Shown one piece after another: positions 47,557 to 59,356 of a stretch of DNA of 64,000 nucleotides (position 1 is the stretch's first letter; the number at the start of each line of letters is the position of its first letter). Position numbers and translations under genes: made by a program. The stretch is from Sipunculus nudus. Its lineage: Eukaryota > Annelida > Sipuncula > Golfingiida > Sipunculidae. Under the pieces are notes generated by a model. It saw only the letters and a program-made list of their open reading frames with translations. It was not told where the DNA came from and did no database searches. The DNA is taken from assembly GCA_026874595.1 (NCBI GenBank), contig CM049318.1, positions 44,992,456 through 45,056,455 of the forward strand. The letters run 5' to 3'.

Positions 47557-50188
47557 TGTTTTGTGCAAAAATGGCCGATTTAAATTCCGAAAAAAAGCAT
47601 TTTAGGAGCTTCACTGGTCCATTTAGAACCTGTTACAAACGCCGTTTTCGCCGAAATCAGCTCGGTTTCGGCGCAACACGAAATCGTGTTCTCTGCAAAA
47701 ATGGCCGATTTAAATTGCGAAAGAAGCGTTTTAGAAGCTTCATTAGTCCATTCAGAACCTCTTACAAACGTGGTTTTTGCCGAAATCAGCTCGGTTTTCC
47801 AGTAATACAAGATCGTTTTTTCTGCAATAATGCTTCATTAGTCCATTCAGAACATGTTACAAACGTCGTTTTCACCGAAATCACCTCGGTTTTTGCGTAA
47901 TAGAAGATCGTGTTCTCTGCAAAAATTGCCGAATTTAAAATTGCAAAAGATGCGTTTTAAAAGCTTCATTAGTCCATTCAGAAACCTCTTACAAACGCCG
48001 TTTTCGCCGAAATTAGCTCGGTTTTCGCGTTATACAAGATCGTGTTTTGGCGAAAAATGGCCGATTTAAATAACGAAAGAAGCGTTTCACAAGCTTTATT
48101 AGGCCAGTTGATAACCGGTTACAAACGCCGTTTTCGCCGAAATCAGCTCGGTTTCCTAGTAATACTAGATCGCCTTTTCTGCCAAAAATGGCCGATTTAA
48201 ATTGCGAAAGAAGCGTTTTAGAAGCTTCATTAGTCCATTAAGAACCTCTTACAATCGCCGTTTTCGCCGAAATTCGCTCGGTTTTCGAGTAATACAAAAT
48301 CGTGTTCTCTGCAAAAATGGCCGATTTAAATTGCAAAAGAAGCTCTTTAGAAGCTTCATTAGTCCATTTAGAACCTGTGATAAACGTATTTATCGCCGAA
48401 ATCAGCTCGGTTTTCGCGTAATACAAGATCGTGTTTTGTGCAAAAATGGCCGATTTAAATTGCGAAAGAAGCGTTTTAGAAGCTTCATTAGGCCATTTAG
48501 ACACTGTTACAAACGTCGTTTTCGCCGAAATCAGCTCGGTTTTCGCGTAATACAAGATCGTGTTTTGTGCAAAAATGGCCGATATAAATTGCGAAAGAAG
48601 CGTTTTAGAAACTTCATTAGTCCATTTAGACCCTGTTACAAACGCCGTTTTCGCCGAAATTCGCTCGGTTTTCGAGTTGTACAAGATCGTGTTTTGTGCA
48701 AAAATGGCCGAATTAAATAGCAAAAGAAGCGTTTCACAAGCTTTATTATGCCATTTAGAACCTGTTACAAACGTCGGTTTCGCCGAAATCAGCTCGGTTT
48801 TCGCGTAATACAAGATCGTGTTTTCTGCAAAAGTGGCCGATTTAAATTGAGGAAGAAGCATTTTAGAAGCTTCATTAGTCCATTTAGAACCTCTTACAAA
48901 CGCCGTTTTCGCCGAAATTAGCTCGGTTTTCGCGTTATACAAGATCGGGTTTTGGCGAAAAATGGCCGATTTAAATAGCGAAAGAAGCGTTCACAAGCTT
49001 TATTAGGCCAGTTGATAACCGGTTACAAACGACGTTTTCGCCGAAATCAGCTCGGTTTCCTCGTAATACAAGATCGTGTTCGTGCAAAAATGGCCGATTT
49101 AAATTGCGAAAGAAAGGTTTTAGAAGCTTCATCAGTCCAGTTGATAACCGGTTACAAACGTCGTTTTCGCCGAAATCAGCTCGCTTTTAGCGTAATACAA
49201 GATCGTCTTTTCTGCAAAAATTGCCGAATTAAATTGCGAAAGAAGCGTTTTAGAGGCATCATTAGTTCATTTAGAATCTGTTACAAACGTCGTTTTCGCC
49301 GAAATCAGCTTGGTTTTTCGCGTAATACAAGGTCATGTTTTGTGCAAAAAATGGCCGATTTAAAGCCCGAAAAAAGCATTTTAGGAGCTTCACTGGTCCA
49401 TTTAGAACCTGTTACAAACGCCGTTTTCGCCGAAATCAGCTCGGTTTCGGCGCAACACGAAATCGTTTTTCTGGCAAAAATGGCCGATTTAAATTGCGGA
49501 AGATGCGTTTTAAAAGCTTCATTAGTCCATTCAGAACCTCTTACAAACGTGGTTTTTGCCGAAATCAGCTCGGTTTTCCAGTAATACAAGATCGTTTTTT
49601 CTGCAATAATGCTTCATTAGTCCATTCAGAACATGTTACAAACGTCGTTTTCACCGAAATCACCTCGGTTTTTGCGTAATAGAAGATCGTGTTCTCTGCA
49701 AAAATTGCCGATTTAAATTGCAAAAGATGCGTTTTAAAAGCTTCATTAATCCATTCAGAACCTCTTACAAACGCCGTTTTCGCCGAAATTAGCTCGGTTT
49801 TCGCGTTATACAAGATCGTGTTTTGGCGAAAAATGGCCGATGTAAATAACGAAAGAAGCGTTTTCACAAGCTTTATTAGGCCAGTTGATAACCGGTTACA
49901 AACGCCGTTTTTCGCCGAAATCAGCTCGGTTTCCTAGTAATACTAGATCGTATTTGTGCAAAAATGGCCGATTTAAATTGCGAAAGAAAAGTTTTAGAAG
50001 CTTCATCAGTCCAGTTGATAACCGGTTACAAACGTCGTTTTCGCCGAAATCAGCTCGGTTTTCGCGTAATACAAGATCGCCTTTTCTTGCAAAAATTGCC
50101 GAATTAAATTGCGAAAGAAGCGTTTTAGAGGCATCAATAGTTCATTTAGAATCTGTTACAAACGCCGTTTTCGCCGAAATCAGCTTGG
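47557..50188 (+). repeat. Mosaic satellite B up to gap 2
   Basis: About 20 monomers that reuse blocks from the preceding repeats: the TTCCGAAAAAA monomer, truncated monomers near 47822 and 49610, the TATTTATCGCCG monomer near 48389, the GCCGATATAAATTGCG block near 48575, and the GATAACCGGTTAC block near 49012 known from 25814, 29428 and 33171. The N run interrupts the monomer right after CAGCTTGG. Extra bases near 49316, 49350, 49862, 49910 and 50088 increase toward the gap. Confidence 0.8.
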
Positions 50189-50688
50189 NNNNNNNNNNNN
50201 NNNNNNNNNNNNNNNNNNNNNNNNNNNNNNNNNNNNNNNNNNNNNNNNNNNNNNNNNNNNNNNNNNNNNNNNNNNNNNNNNNNNNNNNNNNNNNNNNNNN
50301 NNNNNNNNNNNNNNNNNNNNNNNNNNNNNNNNNNNNNNNNNNNNNNNNNNNNNNNNNNNNNNNNNNNNNNNNNNNNNNNNNNNNNNNNNNNNNNNNNNNN
50401 NNNNNNNNNNNNNNNNNNNNNNNNNNNNNNNNNNNNNNNNNNNNNNNNNNNNNNNNNNNNNNNNNNNNNNNNNNNNNNNNNNNNNNNNNNNNNNNNNNNN
50501 NNNNNNNNNNNNNNNNNNNNNNNNNNNNNNNNNNNNNNNNNNNNNNNNNNNNNNNNNNNNNNNNNNNNNNNNNNNNNNNNNNNNNNNNNNNNNNNNNNNN
50601 NNNNNNNNNNNNNNNNNNNNNNNNNNNNNNNNNNNNNNNNNNNNNNNNNNNNNNNNNNNNNNNNNNNNNNNNNNNNNNNNNNNNNNNN
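50189..50688. other. Assembly gap 2 (exactly 500 N)
   Basis: A second placeholder of exactly 500 N inside satellite B. To its left the array is forward. To its right it begins with the same CGAAAAA..CTTAAATAGGTTATTTAAATAGC junction found at the two reverse-to-forward switches downstream. The gap may therefore hide a reverse-oriented segment, but its size is unknown. Confidence 0.99.
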
Positions 50689-52345
50689 CGAAAAAAACCT
50701 TAAATAGGTTATTTAAATAGCGAAAGAAGCGTTTCACAAGCTTTATTAGGCCATTTAGAATATGTTACAAACGTCGGTTTCGCCAAAATCAGCTCGGTTT
50801 TCTCGTAATACAAGATCGTGTTTTGTGCAAAAATGGCCGATTTAAATTTCGAAAGAAGCGTTTAAGAAGCTTCATTAGTTCATTTAGAACCTGTTACAAA
50901 CGCCGTTTACGCCGAAATCAGCTCGGTTTCGGCGCAACACGAAATCGTTTTTTTGTGCAAAAATGGCCGATTTAAATTGCGAAAGATGCGTTTTAAAAGC
51001 TTCTTTAGTCCATTCAGAACCTCTTACAAACGCCGTTTTCGCCGAAATCAGCTCGGTTTTCCGTAATACAAGATTGTGTTTTTGCGAAAAATGTCCTATT
51101 AAAATAGCGAAAGAAGCGTTTTAGAAGCTTCATTAGTCAATTTAGAACCTGTTACAAACGCCGTTTTCGCCGAAGTTAGCTCAGTTTTCACGTTATACAA
51201 GATCGTGTTTTTGCGAAAAATGGCCGATTTAAATAGCGAAAGAAGCGTTTCACAAGCTTTATTAGGCCATTTAGAATCTGTCAAAAACGTCGTTTTCGCC
51301 GAAATCAGCTCGTTTTTCGGATAATACAAGATGGTGTTTCCTGCAATAATACTTCATTAGTCTATTTATAACCTGTTACAAACGCCGTTTTCGCCGAAGT
51401 TAGCTCAGTTTTTACGTTATACAAGATCGTGTTTTGGCGAAAAATGGCCGATTTAAATAGCGAAAGAAGCATTTCACAAGCTTTATTAGGCCATTTAGAA
51501 TCTGTTACAAACGTCAGTTTCGCCGAAATCAGCTCGGTATTCACGTAATACAAGATCGTGTTTGGTGCAAAAATAGCCAATTTAAATTGCGAAAGAAGCG
51601 TTTTTTAGTAGCTTATTAAGTTCATTTAGAACCTGTTACAAACGTCGTACTCGCCGAATTCATCTCGGTTTTCCCGTTATACAAGATCGTGTTTTCTGCA
51701 AAAATGGCCGATTTAAATTGCGAAAGAAGCGTTTTAGAAACTTCATTAGGCCATTTAGACCCTGTTACAAACGTCGTTTTCGCCGAAATCAGCTCGGTTT
51801 TCGCGTAATACAAGATCGTGTTTTGTGCAAAAATGGCCGATTTAAATTGCGAAAGAAGCAGTTCACAAGCTTTTTTAGGCCATTTAGATCCAGTTACAAA
51901 CGTCAGTTTCGCCGAAATCAGCTCGGTTTTCTCGTAATACAAGATCGTGTTTTGTGCAAAAATGGCCGATTTAAATTGCGAAAGAAGCGTTTTAGAAGCT
52001 TCATTAGTCCAGTTAATAATCGGTTACAAACGTCGTTTTCGCCGAAATCAGCTTGGTTTTAGCGTAATACAAGATCGTGTTTTCTGCAAAAATGGCCGAA
52101 TTAAATTGCGAAAGAAGCGTTTTAGAAGCTTCATTAGGCCATTTAGACCCTGTTACAAACGTCGTTTTCGCCGAAATCAGCTCGTTTTCCCGTAATACAA
52201 GATCGTGCTTTGTGCAAAAATGGCCGATTTGAATTGCGAAAGAAGCGTTTGAGAAGCTTCATTAGGCCATTTAGACCCTGTTACAAACAACGCTTTCGCC
52301 GAAATCAGCTCGGTTTTCGCGTAATACAAGATCGTGTTTTCTGCA
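50689..52345 (+). repeat. Forward arm F1 of the alternating super-repeat
   Basis: About 13 forward monomers, starting with the reverse-to-forward junction sequence and ending at the first forward-to-reverse junction. Its right half matches 58.0-59.3 kb at an offset of about 6958-6960 bp, including a TTCGCCGAATTCATCTCGG monomer and a GAAGCAGTTCACAAGC monomer. Its monomers are more diverged from each other than those at 26-33 kb. Confidence 0.85.
50700..50716. repeat. Reverse-to-forward junction hairpin, copy 1
   Basis: TTAAATA-GGT-TATTTAA is a perfect 7-bp AT stem with a 3-nt loop, preceded by an A-run and followed by a normal forward monomer. Here the reverse-oriented side is missing, because the N run ends 11 bp upstream. 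The same hairpin marks the switches at 55771 and 61970. Confidence 0.85.
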
Positions 52346-52397
52346 TGTTCTGAATGGACTAATGAAGCATTATTGCAGAAAAAACGATCTTGTATTA
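52322..52397. repeat. Forward-to-reverse junction palindrome, copy 1
   Basis: Left arm 52322-52345 (TAATACAAGATC..TTTTCTGCA) and right arm 52374-52397 (TGCAGAAAA..GATCTTGTATTA) are reverse complements with 23 of 24 bases matching, around a 28-bp spacer. Homology between the arms continues outward through whole monomers. The spacer and right arm are a truncated 95-bp-type monomer read backward (CATTATTGCAG). The array orientation changes here. Confidence 0.9.
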
Positions 52398-55300
52398 CTG
52401 GAAAACCGAGCTGATTTCGGCGATAACGACGTTTATAACAGGTTCTAAATGGACTATTGAAGCTTCTAAAACGCTCCTTTCTCAATTTAAATCGGCCATT
52501 TTTGCACAAAACACGAGCTTGTATTATGCGAAAACCAAGCTGATATCGGCGAAAACGAAGTTTGTAAAAGTTTCTAAATGGCCTAATAAACCTTCTAAAA
52601 CGCTTCTTTTGCAATATAAATCGGCTATTTTTGCACAAAACACGATCTTGTATTATGCGAAAACCAAGCTGATTTCGGCGAAAACGACGTTTCTAACAGA
52701 TTTTAAATGGACTAATGAAGCTTCAAAAACGCTTCTTTCGTTATCGAAATCGGTCATTTTTGGACAAAACACTATCTTGTATTACGCGAAAACCGAGCTG
52801 ATTTCGGCGAAAACGACGTTTGTAACAGGGTCTAAATGGCCTAATGAAGCTTCTAAAACGCTTCTTTCGCAATTTAAACCGGCCATTTTAGCACAAAATA
52901 CGATCTTGTATTACGCGAAAACCGAGCTGATTTCGGCGAAAACGACGTTTGTAATAGGGTCTAAATGGCCTAATGAAGCTTCTAAAACGCTTCTTTCTCA
53001 ATTTAAATCGGCCTTTTTTGCACAAAACACGATCTTGCATTACGCGAAAACCGAGCTGATTTCGGCGAAAACGACGTTTGTAACAGATTCGAAATAGACT
53101 AATGAAGCTTCTTAAACGCTTCTTTCGTAATTTAAATCGGCCATTTTTGCACAAAACACGATCTTGTATTATGCGAAAACCAAGCTGATTTCGGCGAAAA
53201 CGACGTTTCTAACAGATTTTAAATGGACTAATGAAGCTTCAAAAACGCTTCTTTCGTTATCGAAATCGGTCATTTTTGGACAAAACACTATCTTGTATTA
53301 CGCGAAAACCGAGCTGATTTCGGCGAAAACGACGTTTGTAACAGGGTCTAAATGGCCTAATGAAGCTTCTAAAACGCTTCTTTCGCAATTTAAAAAGGCC
53401 ATTTTAGCACAAAATACGATCTTGTATTACGCGAAAACCGAGCTGATTTCGGCGAAAACGACGTTTGTAATAGGGTCTAAATGGCCTAATGAAGCTTCTA
53501 AAACGCTTCTTTCTCAATTTAAATCGGCCTTTTTTGCACAAAACACGATCTTGCATTACGCGAAAACCGAGCTGATTTCGGCGAAAACGACGTTTGTAAC
53601 AGATTCGAAATAGACTAATGAAGCTTCTTAAACGCTTCTTTCGTAATTTAAATCGGCCATTTTTGCAGAAAACACGATCTTGTATTACGCGAAAACCGAG
53701 CTGATTTCGGTTAAAACGACGTTTGTAACATGTCCTTAATGGACTGATGAAGCTTCTAAAACGCTTCTTTCCCAATTTAAATTGGCCATTTTTACACAAG
53801 ACACGATCTTGTATTACGCGAAAACCGGGCTGATTTCGGCAAAACTGACGTTTGTAACAGGTTCTAAATGGCCTAGTAAAGCTTCTGAAACGCTTATTTT
53901 GCTATTTAATTCGGCCATATTTGCACAAAACACGATCTTGTATTACGCTAAACCGAGCTGATTTCGGCGAAAACGACGTTTGTAACAGGTTCTAAATGGA
54001 CTAATGAAGCTTCTAAAAACGCTTCTTTCGCAATTTAAATCGGCCATTTTTGCAGTGAACACGATCTTGTATTACGCAAGAACCGAGCTGATTTCGGTGA
54101 AAACGCCGTTTGTAACATGTTCTGAATGGACTACTGAAGCATTATTGCTGAAAAAATGATCTTGTATTACTGGAAAATCGAGCTGATTTCGGCGAAAACC
54201 ACGTTTGTAAGAGGTTCTGAATGGACTAATGAAGCTTTTAAAGCGCATCTTTCCCAATTTAAATCGGCCATTTTTGCACAAAAAACGATTTCGTGTTGCG
54301 CCGAAACCAATCTGATTTCGGCAGAAACGGCGTTTGTAACAGGTTCTAAATGGACCAGTGAAGCTCCTAAAATGCTTCTTTTGCAATTTAAATCGGCTAT
54401 TTTTGCACCAAACATGATCTTGTATTACGCGAAAACCCAGCTGGTTTCGGCGAAACCGAGGTTTGTAACAGGTTCTAAATGGCCTAATAAAGCTTGTGAA
54501 ACGCTTCTTTCGCTATTTAAATCGGCCATTTTCCGACAAAACACGATCTTGTATAACGCGAAAACCGAGCTACTTTCAGGGAAAACGGCGTTTTTAAGAG
54601 GTTCTGAACGGACTAATGAAGCTTTTAAAACGCATCTTTCGCAATTTAAATCGCCCACTTTTGCAGAAAACACGATCTTGTATTACGCGAAAACCCAGCT
54701 GGTTTCGTTAAAAACGACGTTTGTAACAGGTTCTAAATGGACTAATGAAGCTTCTAAACGCTTCTCTCGCAATTTAAATCGGCCATTTTTGCAGAAAATA
54801 CGATCTTGTATTTTGGGAACAACGAGCGGATTTCGGCGAAAACGACGTTTGTAACAGGGTCTAAATGGCCTAATGAAGCTTGTGAGACGATTCTTTTGCA
54901 ATTTAAATCGGCCACTTTTGCAGAAAACACGATCTTGTATTACGCGAAAACCGAGCTGATTTTGGCGAAAACGACGTTTGTATCAGGTTCTAAATGGACT
55001 AATGAAGCTTCTAAACGCTTCTCTCGCAATTTAAATCGGCCATTTTTGCAGAAAACACGATCTTGTATTAAGCGAAAACCAAGCTAATTTAGGCGAAAAC
55101 GACGTTTGTATCAGGTTCTAAATGGACTATTGAAGCTTTTTTTTGCAATTTAAATCGGGCATTTTTGCAGAAAATACGATCTTGTATTAGGCGAAAAACG
55201 AGTTGATTTCGGCGAAAACGATGTTTGTAACAGGTTCTAAATGGCCTAATGAAGGTTCTAAACGCTTTTTTTGCAATTTAAATCGGCCATTTTTGCAGAA

Positions 55301-55763
55301 AATACAATCTTGCATTAGGCGAACAACGAGTTGATTTCGGCGAAAATGACGCTTGTAACAGTTTCTAAATGGCATAATGAAGTTGTCAAACGCTTCTTTC
55401 GCAATTTAAGTATAGAAGCTTCTTTGGCAATTTAAACTGGCTATTTTTGCACAAGACACGATCTTGTATTACGCGAAAACCGAGCTGATTTCGGCGAAAA
55501 CGACGTTTGTAATGGTCTAAATGGCCTAATGAAGCTTCTAAAACGCTTCTTTCGCAATTTCAATCGGTCATTTTTGCACAAAACAGGATCTTGTATTACG
55601 CGAAAACCGAGCTGATTTCGGCGAAAACGACGTTTGTAACAGGGTCTAAATGGCCTAATGAAGCTTCTAAAACGCTTCTTTTGCAATTTAAATCGGACAT
55701 TTTTGCACAAAACACGATCTTGTATTACGCGAAAACCAAGCTGATTTCGTCGAAAACGACGAA
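52346..55763 (-). repeat. Reverse arm R1 of the alternating super-repeat
   Basis: About 26 monomers, all in reverse orientation (CGATCTTGTATTACGCGAAAACCGAGCTGATTTCGGCG). It includes an internal 516-bp tandem duplication (52645-53160 and 53161-53676), a truncated monomer near 54140, and a series of shorter, diverged monomers from about 54740 to 55440 with TTCTAAACGCTTCT. It ends in GTCGAAAACGACG and the junction hairpin. It is 763 bp longer than the second reverse arm, largely because of the 516-bp duplication and about two more monomers near 55440-55700. Confidence 0.9.
52645..53676 (-). repeat. 516-bp (four-monomer) tandem duplication inside R1
   Basis: 52645-53160 and 53161-53676 match at an offset of 516 bp, starting at ATCTTGTATTATGCG. 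Rare marks such as TTTCTAACAGATTTTAAATGG and TTCGTTATCGAAATCGG appear in both. A clear difference is AATTTAAACCGGCC near 52872 against AATTTAAAAAGGCC near 53388, and the copies differ again at the far end. The second reverse arm has this block only once, so the duplication is younger than the super-repeat. Confidence 0.8.
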
Positions 55764-58700
55764 AAAAGCCTTAAATAGGTTATTTAAATAGCAAAAGAAG
55801 CGTTTCACAAGCTTTATTAGGCCATTTAGAATATGTTACAAACGTCGGTTTTGCCGAAATCAGCTCGGTTTTCTCGTAATACAAGATCGTGTTTTGTGCA
55901 AAAATGGCCGATTTAAATTGCGAAAGAAGCGTTTTAGAAGCTTCATTAGTCCAGTTAATAATCGGTTACAAACGTTTTCGCCGAAATCAACTCGGTTTTA
56001 GCGTAATACAAGATATTCTTTTCTGCAAAAATGGCCGAATTAAATTGCGAAAGAAGCGTTTCAGAGGCATCATTAATTCATTTACAATCTGTTACAAACG
56101 TCGTTTTCGTCGAAATCAGCTTGGTTTTCGAGTAATACAAGGTCATGTTTTGTGCAAAAATGGCCGATGTTAATTCCGAAAAAAGCATTTTAGGAGCTTC
56201 ACTGGTCCATTTAGAACCTCTTACAAACACCGTTTTCGCCGAAATCAGATCGGTTTCGGCGCAACACGAAATCGTTTTATGTGCAAAAATGGCCGATTTA
56301 AATTGCTAAAGATGCGTTCTAAATGCTTCATTATTCCATTCAGAACCTCTTACAAACGTGGTTTTCGCCGAAATCAGCTCGGTTTTACAGTAATACAAGA
56401 TCGTTTTTTCTGCAATTATGCTTCATTAGTCCATTCAGAACATGTTACAAACGGAGTTTTCACCGAAATCAGCTCGGTTTTTGCGTAATACAAGATCGTG
56501 TTCTCTGCAAAAATGGCCGATTTAAATTGCGAAAGAAGCGTTTTAGAAGCTTCATTAGTCCATTTAGAACCTGTTATAAACGTAGTTATCGCCGAAATCA
56601 GCTTGGTTTTCCCGTAATACAAGATCGTGTTTTGTGTCAAAATGGTCGATTTAAATTGCGAAAGAAGCGTTTTAGAAGCTTCATTAGTCTACATAGAAAC
56701 CGGTTATAAACGTCGTTTTAACTGAAATCAGCTCGGTTTTCGCGTAATACAAGATCGTGTTCTCTGCAAAAATGGCCCAATTATAATGAGGAAGAAGCAT
56801 TTTAGAAGCTTCATAAGTCCATTTAGAACATATTACAAACGTCGTTTTCTCCAAAATCAGCTTGGTTTTCGCGTGATTCAAGATCGTGTTTTGTTTAAAA
56901 ATGGACGATTTATATTGCGAAAGAAGAGTTTTAGAAGCTTCATCAGTCCATTTAGAACCTTTTACAAACGCCGTTTTCGCCGAAATCAGCTCGGTTTCGG
57001 CGCAACACGAAATCTTTTTTGTGCAAAAATGGCCGATTTAAATTGCAAAAGATGCGTTTTAAAAGCTTTATTAGTCCATTCAGAACCTCTTACAAAAGCC
57101 GTTTTCGCCGAAATTAGCTTGGTTTTCGCGTTATATAAGATTGTGTTTTGGCGAAAAATGTCCTATCTAAATAGCGAAAGAAGCGTTTCACAAGCTTTAT
57201 TAGGCCAGTTGATAACCAGTTACAAACGCCGTTTTCGCCGAAACAGCTCGGTTTCGGCGCAATACGAAATCGTGTTTTGGCGAAAAATGGCCGATTTAAA
57301 TTGCGAAGGAAGCGTATTAGAACTTCATTAATCCAGTTGATAACCGGTAACAAACGTCGTTTTCGCCGAAATCAGATCGGTTTTAGGGTAATACAAGATC
57401 GTCTTTTTTGCAAAAATGGCCGAATTAAATTGCGAAAGAAGCGTTTTAGAGGCATCATTAGTTCATTTAGAATCTGTTACAAACGCCGTTTTCGCCGAAA
57501 TCAGCTCGGTTTCCTAGTAATACTAGATCGTATTTGTGCAAAAATGGCCGATTTAAATTGCGAAAGAAAAGTTTTAGAAGCTTTGATAACCGGTTACAAA
57601 CGTCGTTTTCGCCGAAATCAGCTCGGTTTTCGCGTAATACAAGATCGTGTTTTGTGCAAAAATGGCCGATTTAAATTGCGAAAGAAGCGTTTCGCAAACT
57701 TTATTAGGCCATTTAGAACCTGTTACAAACGTCGGTTTCGCCGAAATCAGCTCCGTTTTCGCGTAATACAAGATCGTGTTTTCTGCAAAAATGGCCGAAT
57801 TAAATTGCAAAAGAAGCCTTTTAGAAGCTTCATTGGTCCATATAGAATCTGTTACATGCGTAGTTTTCCGCGAAAACAGCTTGGTTTTAGCGTAATGCAG
57901 GATATTGTTTTCTGCAAAAATGGCCGATTTAAATTTCGAAAGAAGCGTTTTAGAAGCTTCATTAGTCCATTCAGAACCTCTTACAAACGCCGTTTTTGCC
58001 GAAATCAGCTCGGTTTTCCGTTATACAAGATCGTGATTTGGCGAAAAATGTCCTATTAAAATAGCGAAAGAAGCGTTTTAGAAGCTTCATTAGTCCATTT
58101 AGTATCTGTTAAAAACGTCGTTTTCGCCGAAATCAGCTCGTTTTTCGGATAATACAAGATGGTGTTTCCTGCAATAATACTTCATTAGTCCATTCAGAAC
58201 CTGTTATAAACGCCGTTTTCACCGAAATCACTTCGGTTTTTGCGTAATACAAGATCGTGTTTTCTGCAAAAATGGCCGATTTAAATTGCGAAAGAAGCGT
58301 TTTTAGAAGCTTCATTAGTCCATTTAGAACCTGTCACAAACGCCGTTTTCGCCGAAGTTAGCTCAGTTTTTACGTGATACAAGATCGTGTTTTGGCGAAA
58401 AATGGCCGATTTAAATAGCGAAAGAAGCGTTTCACAAGCTTTATTAGGCCATTTAGAATCTGTTACAAACGTCGGTTTCGCCGAAATCAGCCCGGTATTC
58501 ACGTAATACAAGATCGAGTTTTGTGCAAAAATAGCCAATTTAAATTGCGAAAGAAGCGTTTTTTAGTAGCTTCATCAGTCCATTTAGAACATGTTACAAA
58601 CGCCGTTTTCGCCGAATTCATCTCGGTTTTCCCGTTATACAAGATCGTGTTTTCTGCAAAAATGGCCGATTTAAAATGCGAAAGAAGCGTTTTAGAAGCT

Positions 58701-59304
58701 TCATTAGGCCATTTAGACCCTGTTACAAACGTCGTTTTCGCCGCAATCAGCTCAGTTTTCGCGTAATACAAGATCGTGTTTTGTGCAAAAATGGCCGATT
58801 TAAATTGCGAAAGAAGCAGTTCACAAGCTTTATTAGGCCATATAGATCCAGTTACAAACGTCAGTTTCGCCGAAATCAGCTCGATTTTCTCGTAATACAA
58901 GATCGTGTTTTGTGCAAAAATGGCCGATTTAAATTGCGAAAGAAGCGTTTTAGAAGCTTCATTAGTCCAGTTAATAATCGGTTACAAACGTCGTTTTTGC
59001 CGAAATCAGCTCTTTTTTAACGTAATACAAGATCGTGTTTTGTGCAAAAATGGCCGATTTAAATTGCGAAAGAAGCGTTTTAGATGCTTCATTAGGCCAT
59101 TTAGACCCTGTTACAAACGTCGTTTTCGCCGAAATCAGCTCGGTTTTCGCGTAATACAAGATCGTGCTTTGTGCAAAAATGGCCGATTTAAATTGCGAAA
59201 GAAGCGTTTTAGAAGCTTCATTAGGCCATTTAGACCCTGTTACAAACGTCGTTTTCGCCGAAATCAGCTCGGTTTTCGCGTAATACAAGATCGTGTTTTC
59301 TGCA
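55764..59304 (+). repeat. Forward arm F2 of the alternating super-repeat
   Basis: About 27 forward monomers between the AT-hairpin junction and the second palindromic junction. The first 1.7 kb matches the last forward arm (61961 on) at offsets of 6199-6202 bp; the last 1.3 kb matches F1 at about 6958 bp. It contains truncated monomers near 56410 and 58168 and the 13-bp deletion AAGCTTTGATAACCGG near 57580. Confidence 0.9.
55771..55787. repeat. Reverse-to-forward junction hairpin, copy 2
   Basis: TTAAATA-GGT-TATTTAA. Upstream is reverse satellite B ending CGAAAACGACG plus an A-run and GCC. Downstream is forward satellite B from AAATAGCAAAAGAAGCG. The 20-bp connector does not fit the monomer consensus in either direction and is shared by all three junctions. 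Confidence 0.88.
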
Positions 59305-59356
59305 TGTTATGAATGGACTAATGAAGCATTATTGCAGAAAATACGATCTTGTATTA
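59281..59356. repeat. Forward-to-reverse junction palindrome, copy 2
   Basis: Arms 59281-59304 and 59333-59356 match at 23 of 24 bases around a 28-bp spacer. It is the same breakpoint as at 52345, with minor changes (TGTTATGAATGG for TGTTCTGAATGG). Two junctions with the same breakpoint imply one inversion event later copied as part of a larger unit. Confidence 0.9.

Larger units (their letters stand above)
25098..50188 (+). repeat. Satellite B: 129-bp monomer array, single orientation, about 195 monomers
   Basis: Tandem monomers repeat at 129 bp, seen from successive GATCGTGTTTTGTGC words at 26392, 26521 and onward. A canonical monomer contains ATTTAAAT, GAAGCTTC (HindIII), GGCCATTTAGACCC, GTTACAAACGTCG, TTTTCGCCGAAATCAGCTCGG and GCGTAATACAAGATCG. 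Frequent alternative states act as barcodes: CAGCTCGG or GGGCTCGG; GTGCAAAAATGG or CTGCAAAAGTGG; GGCCATTTAGACCC or GTCCATTCAGAACC; AACGTCG or AACGCCG. All monomers in this span face the same way. Since 129 = 3x43, frames are in register and very long open frames arise on both strands; I do not call them genes. I do not recognise the family. Confidence 0.97.

Noticed and set aside
25098-50188. CRISPR array
   Set aside because: Repeats are 129 bp and contiguous, with no unique spacers between short direct repeats and no cas genes; the organisation is that of a eukaryotic satellite.
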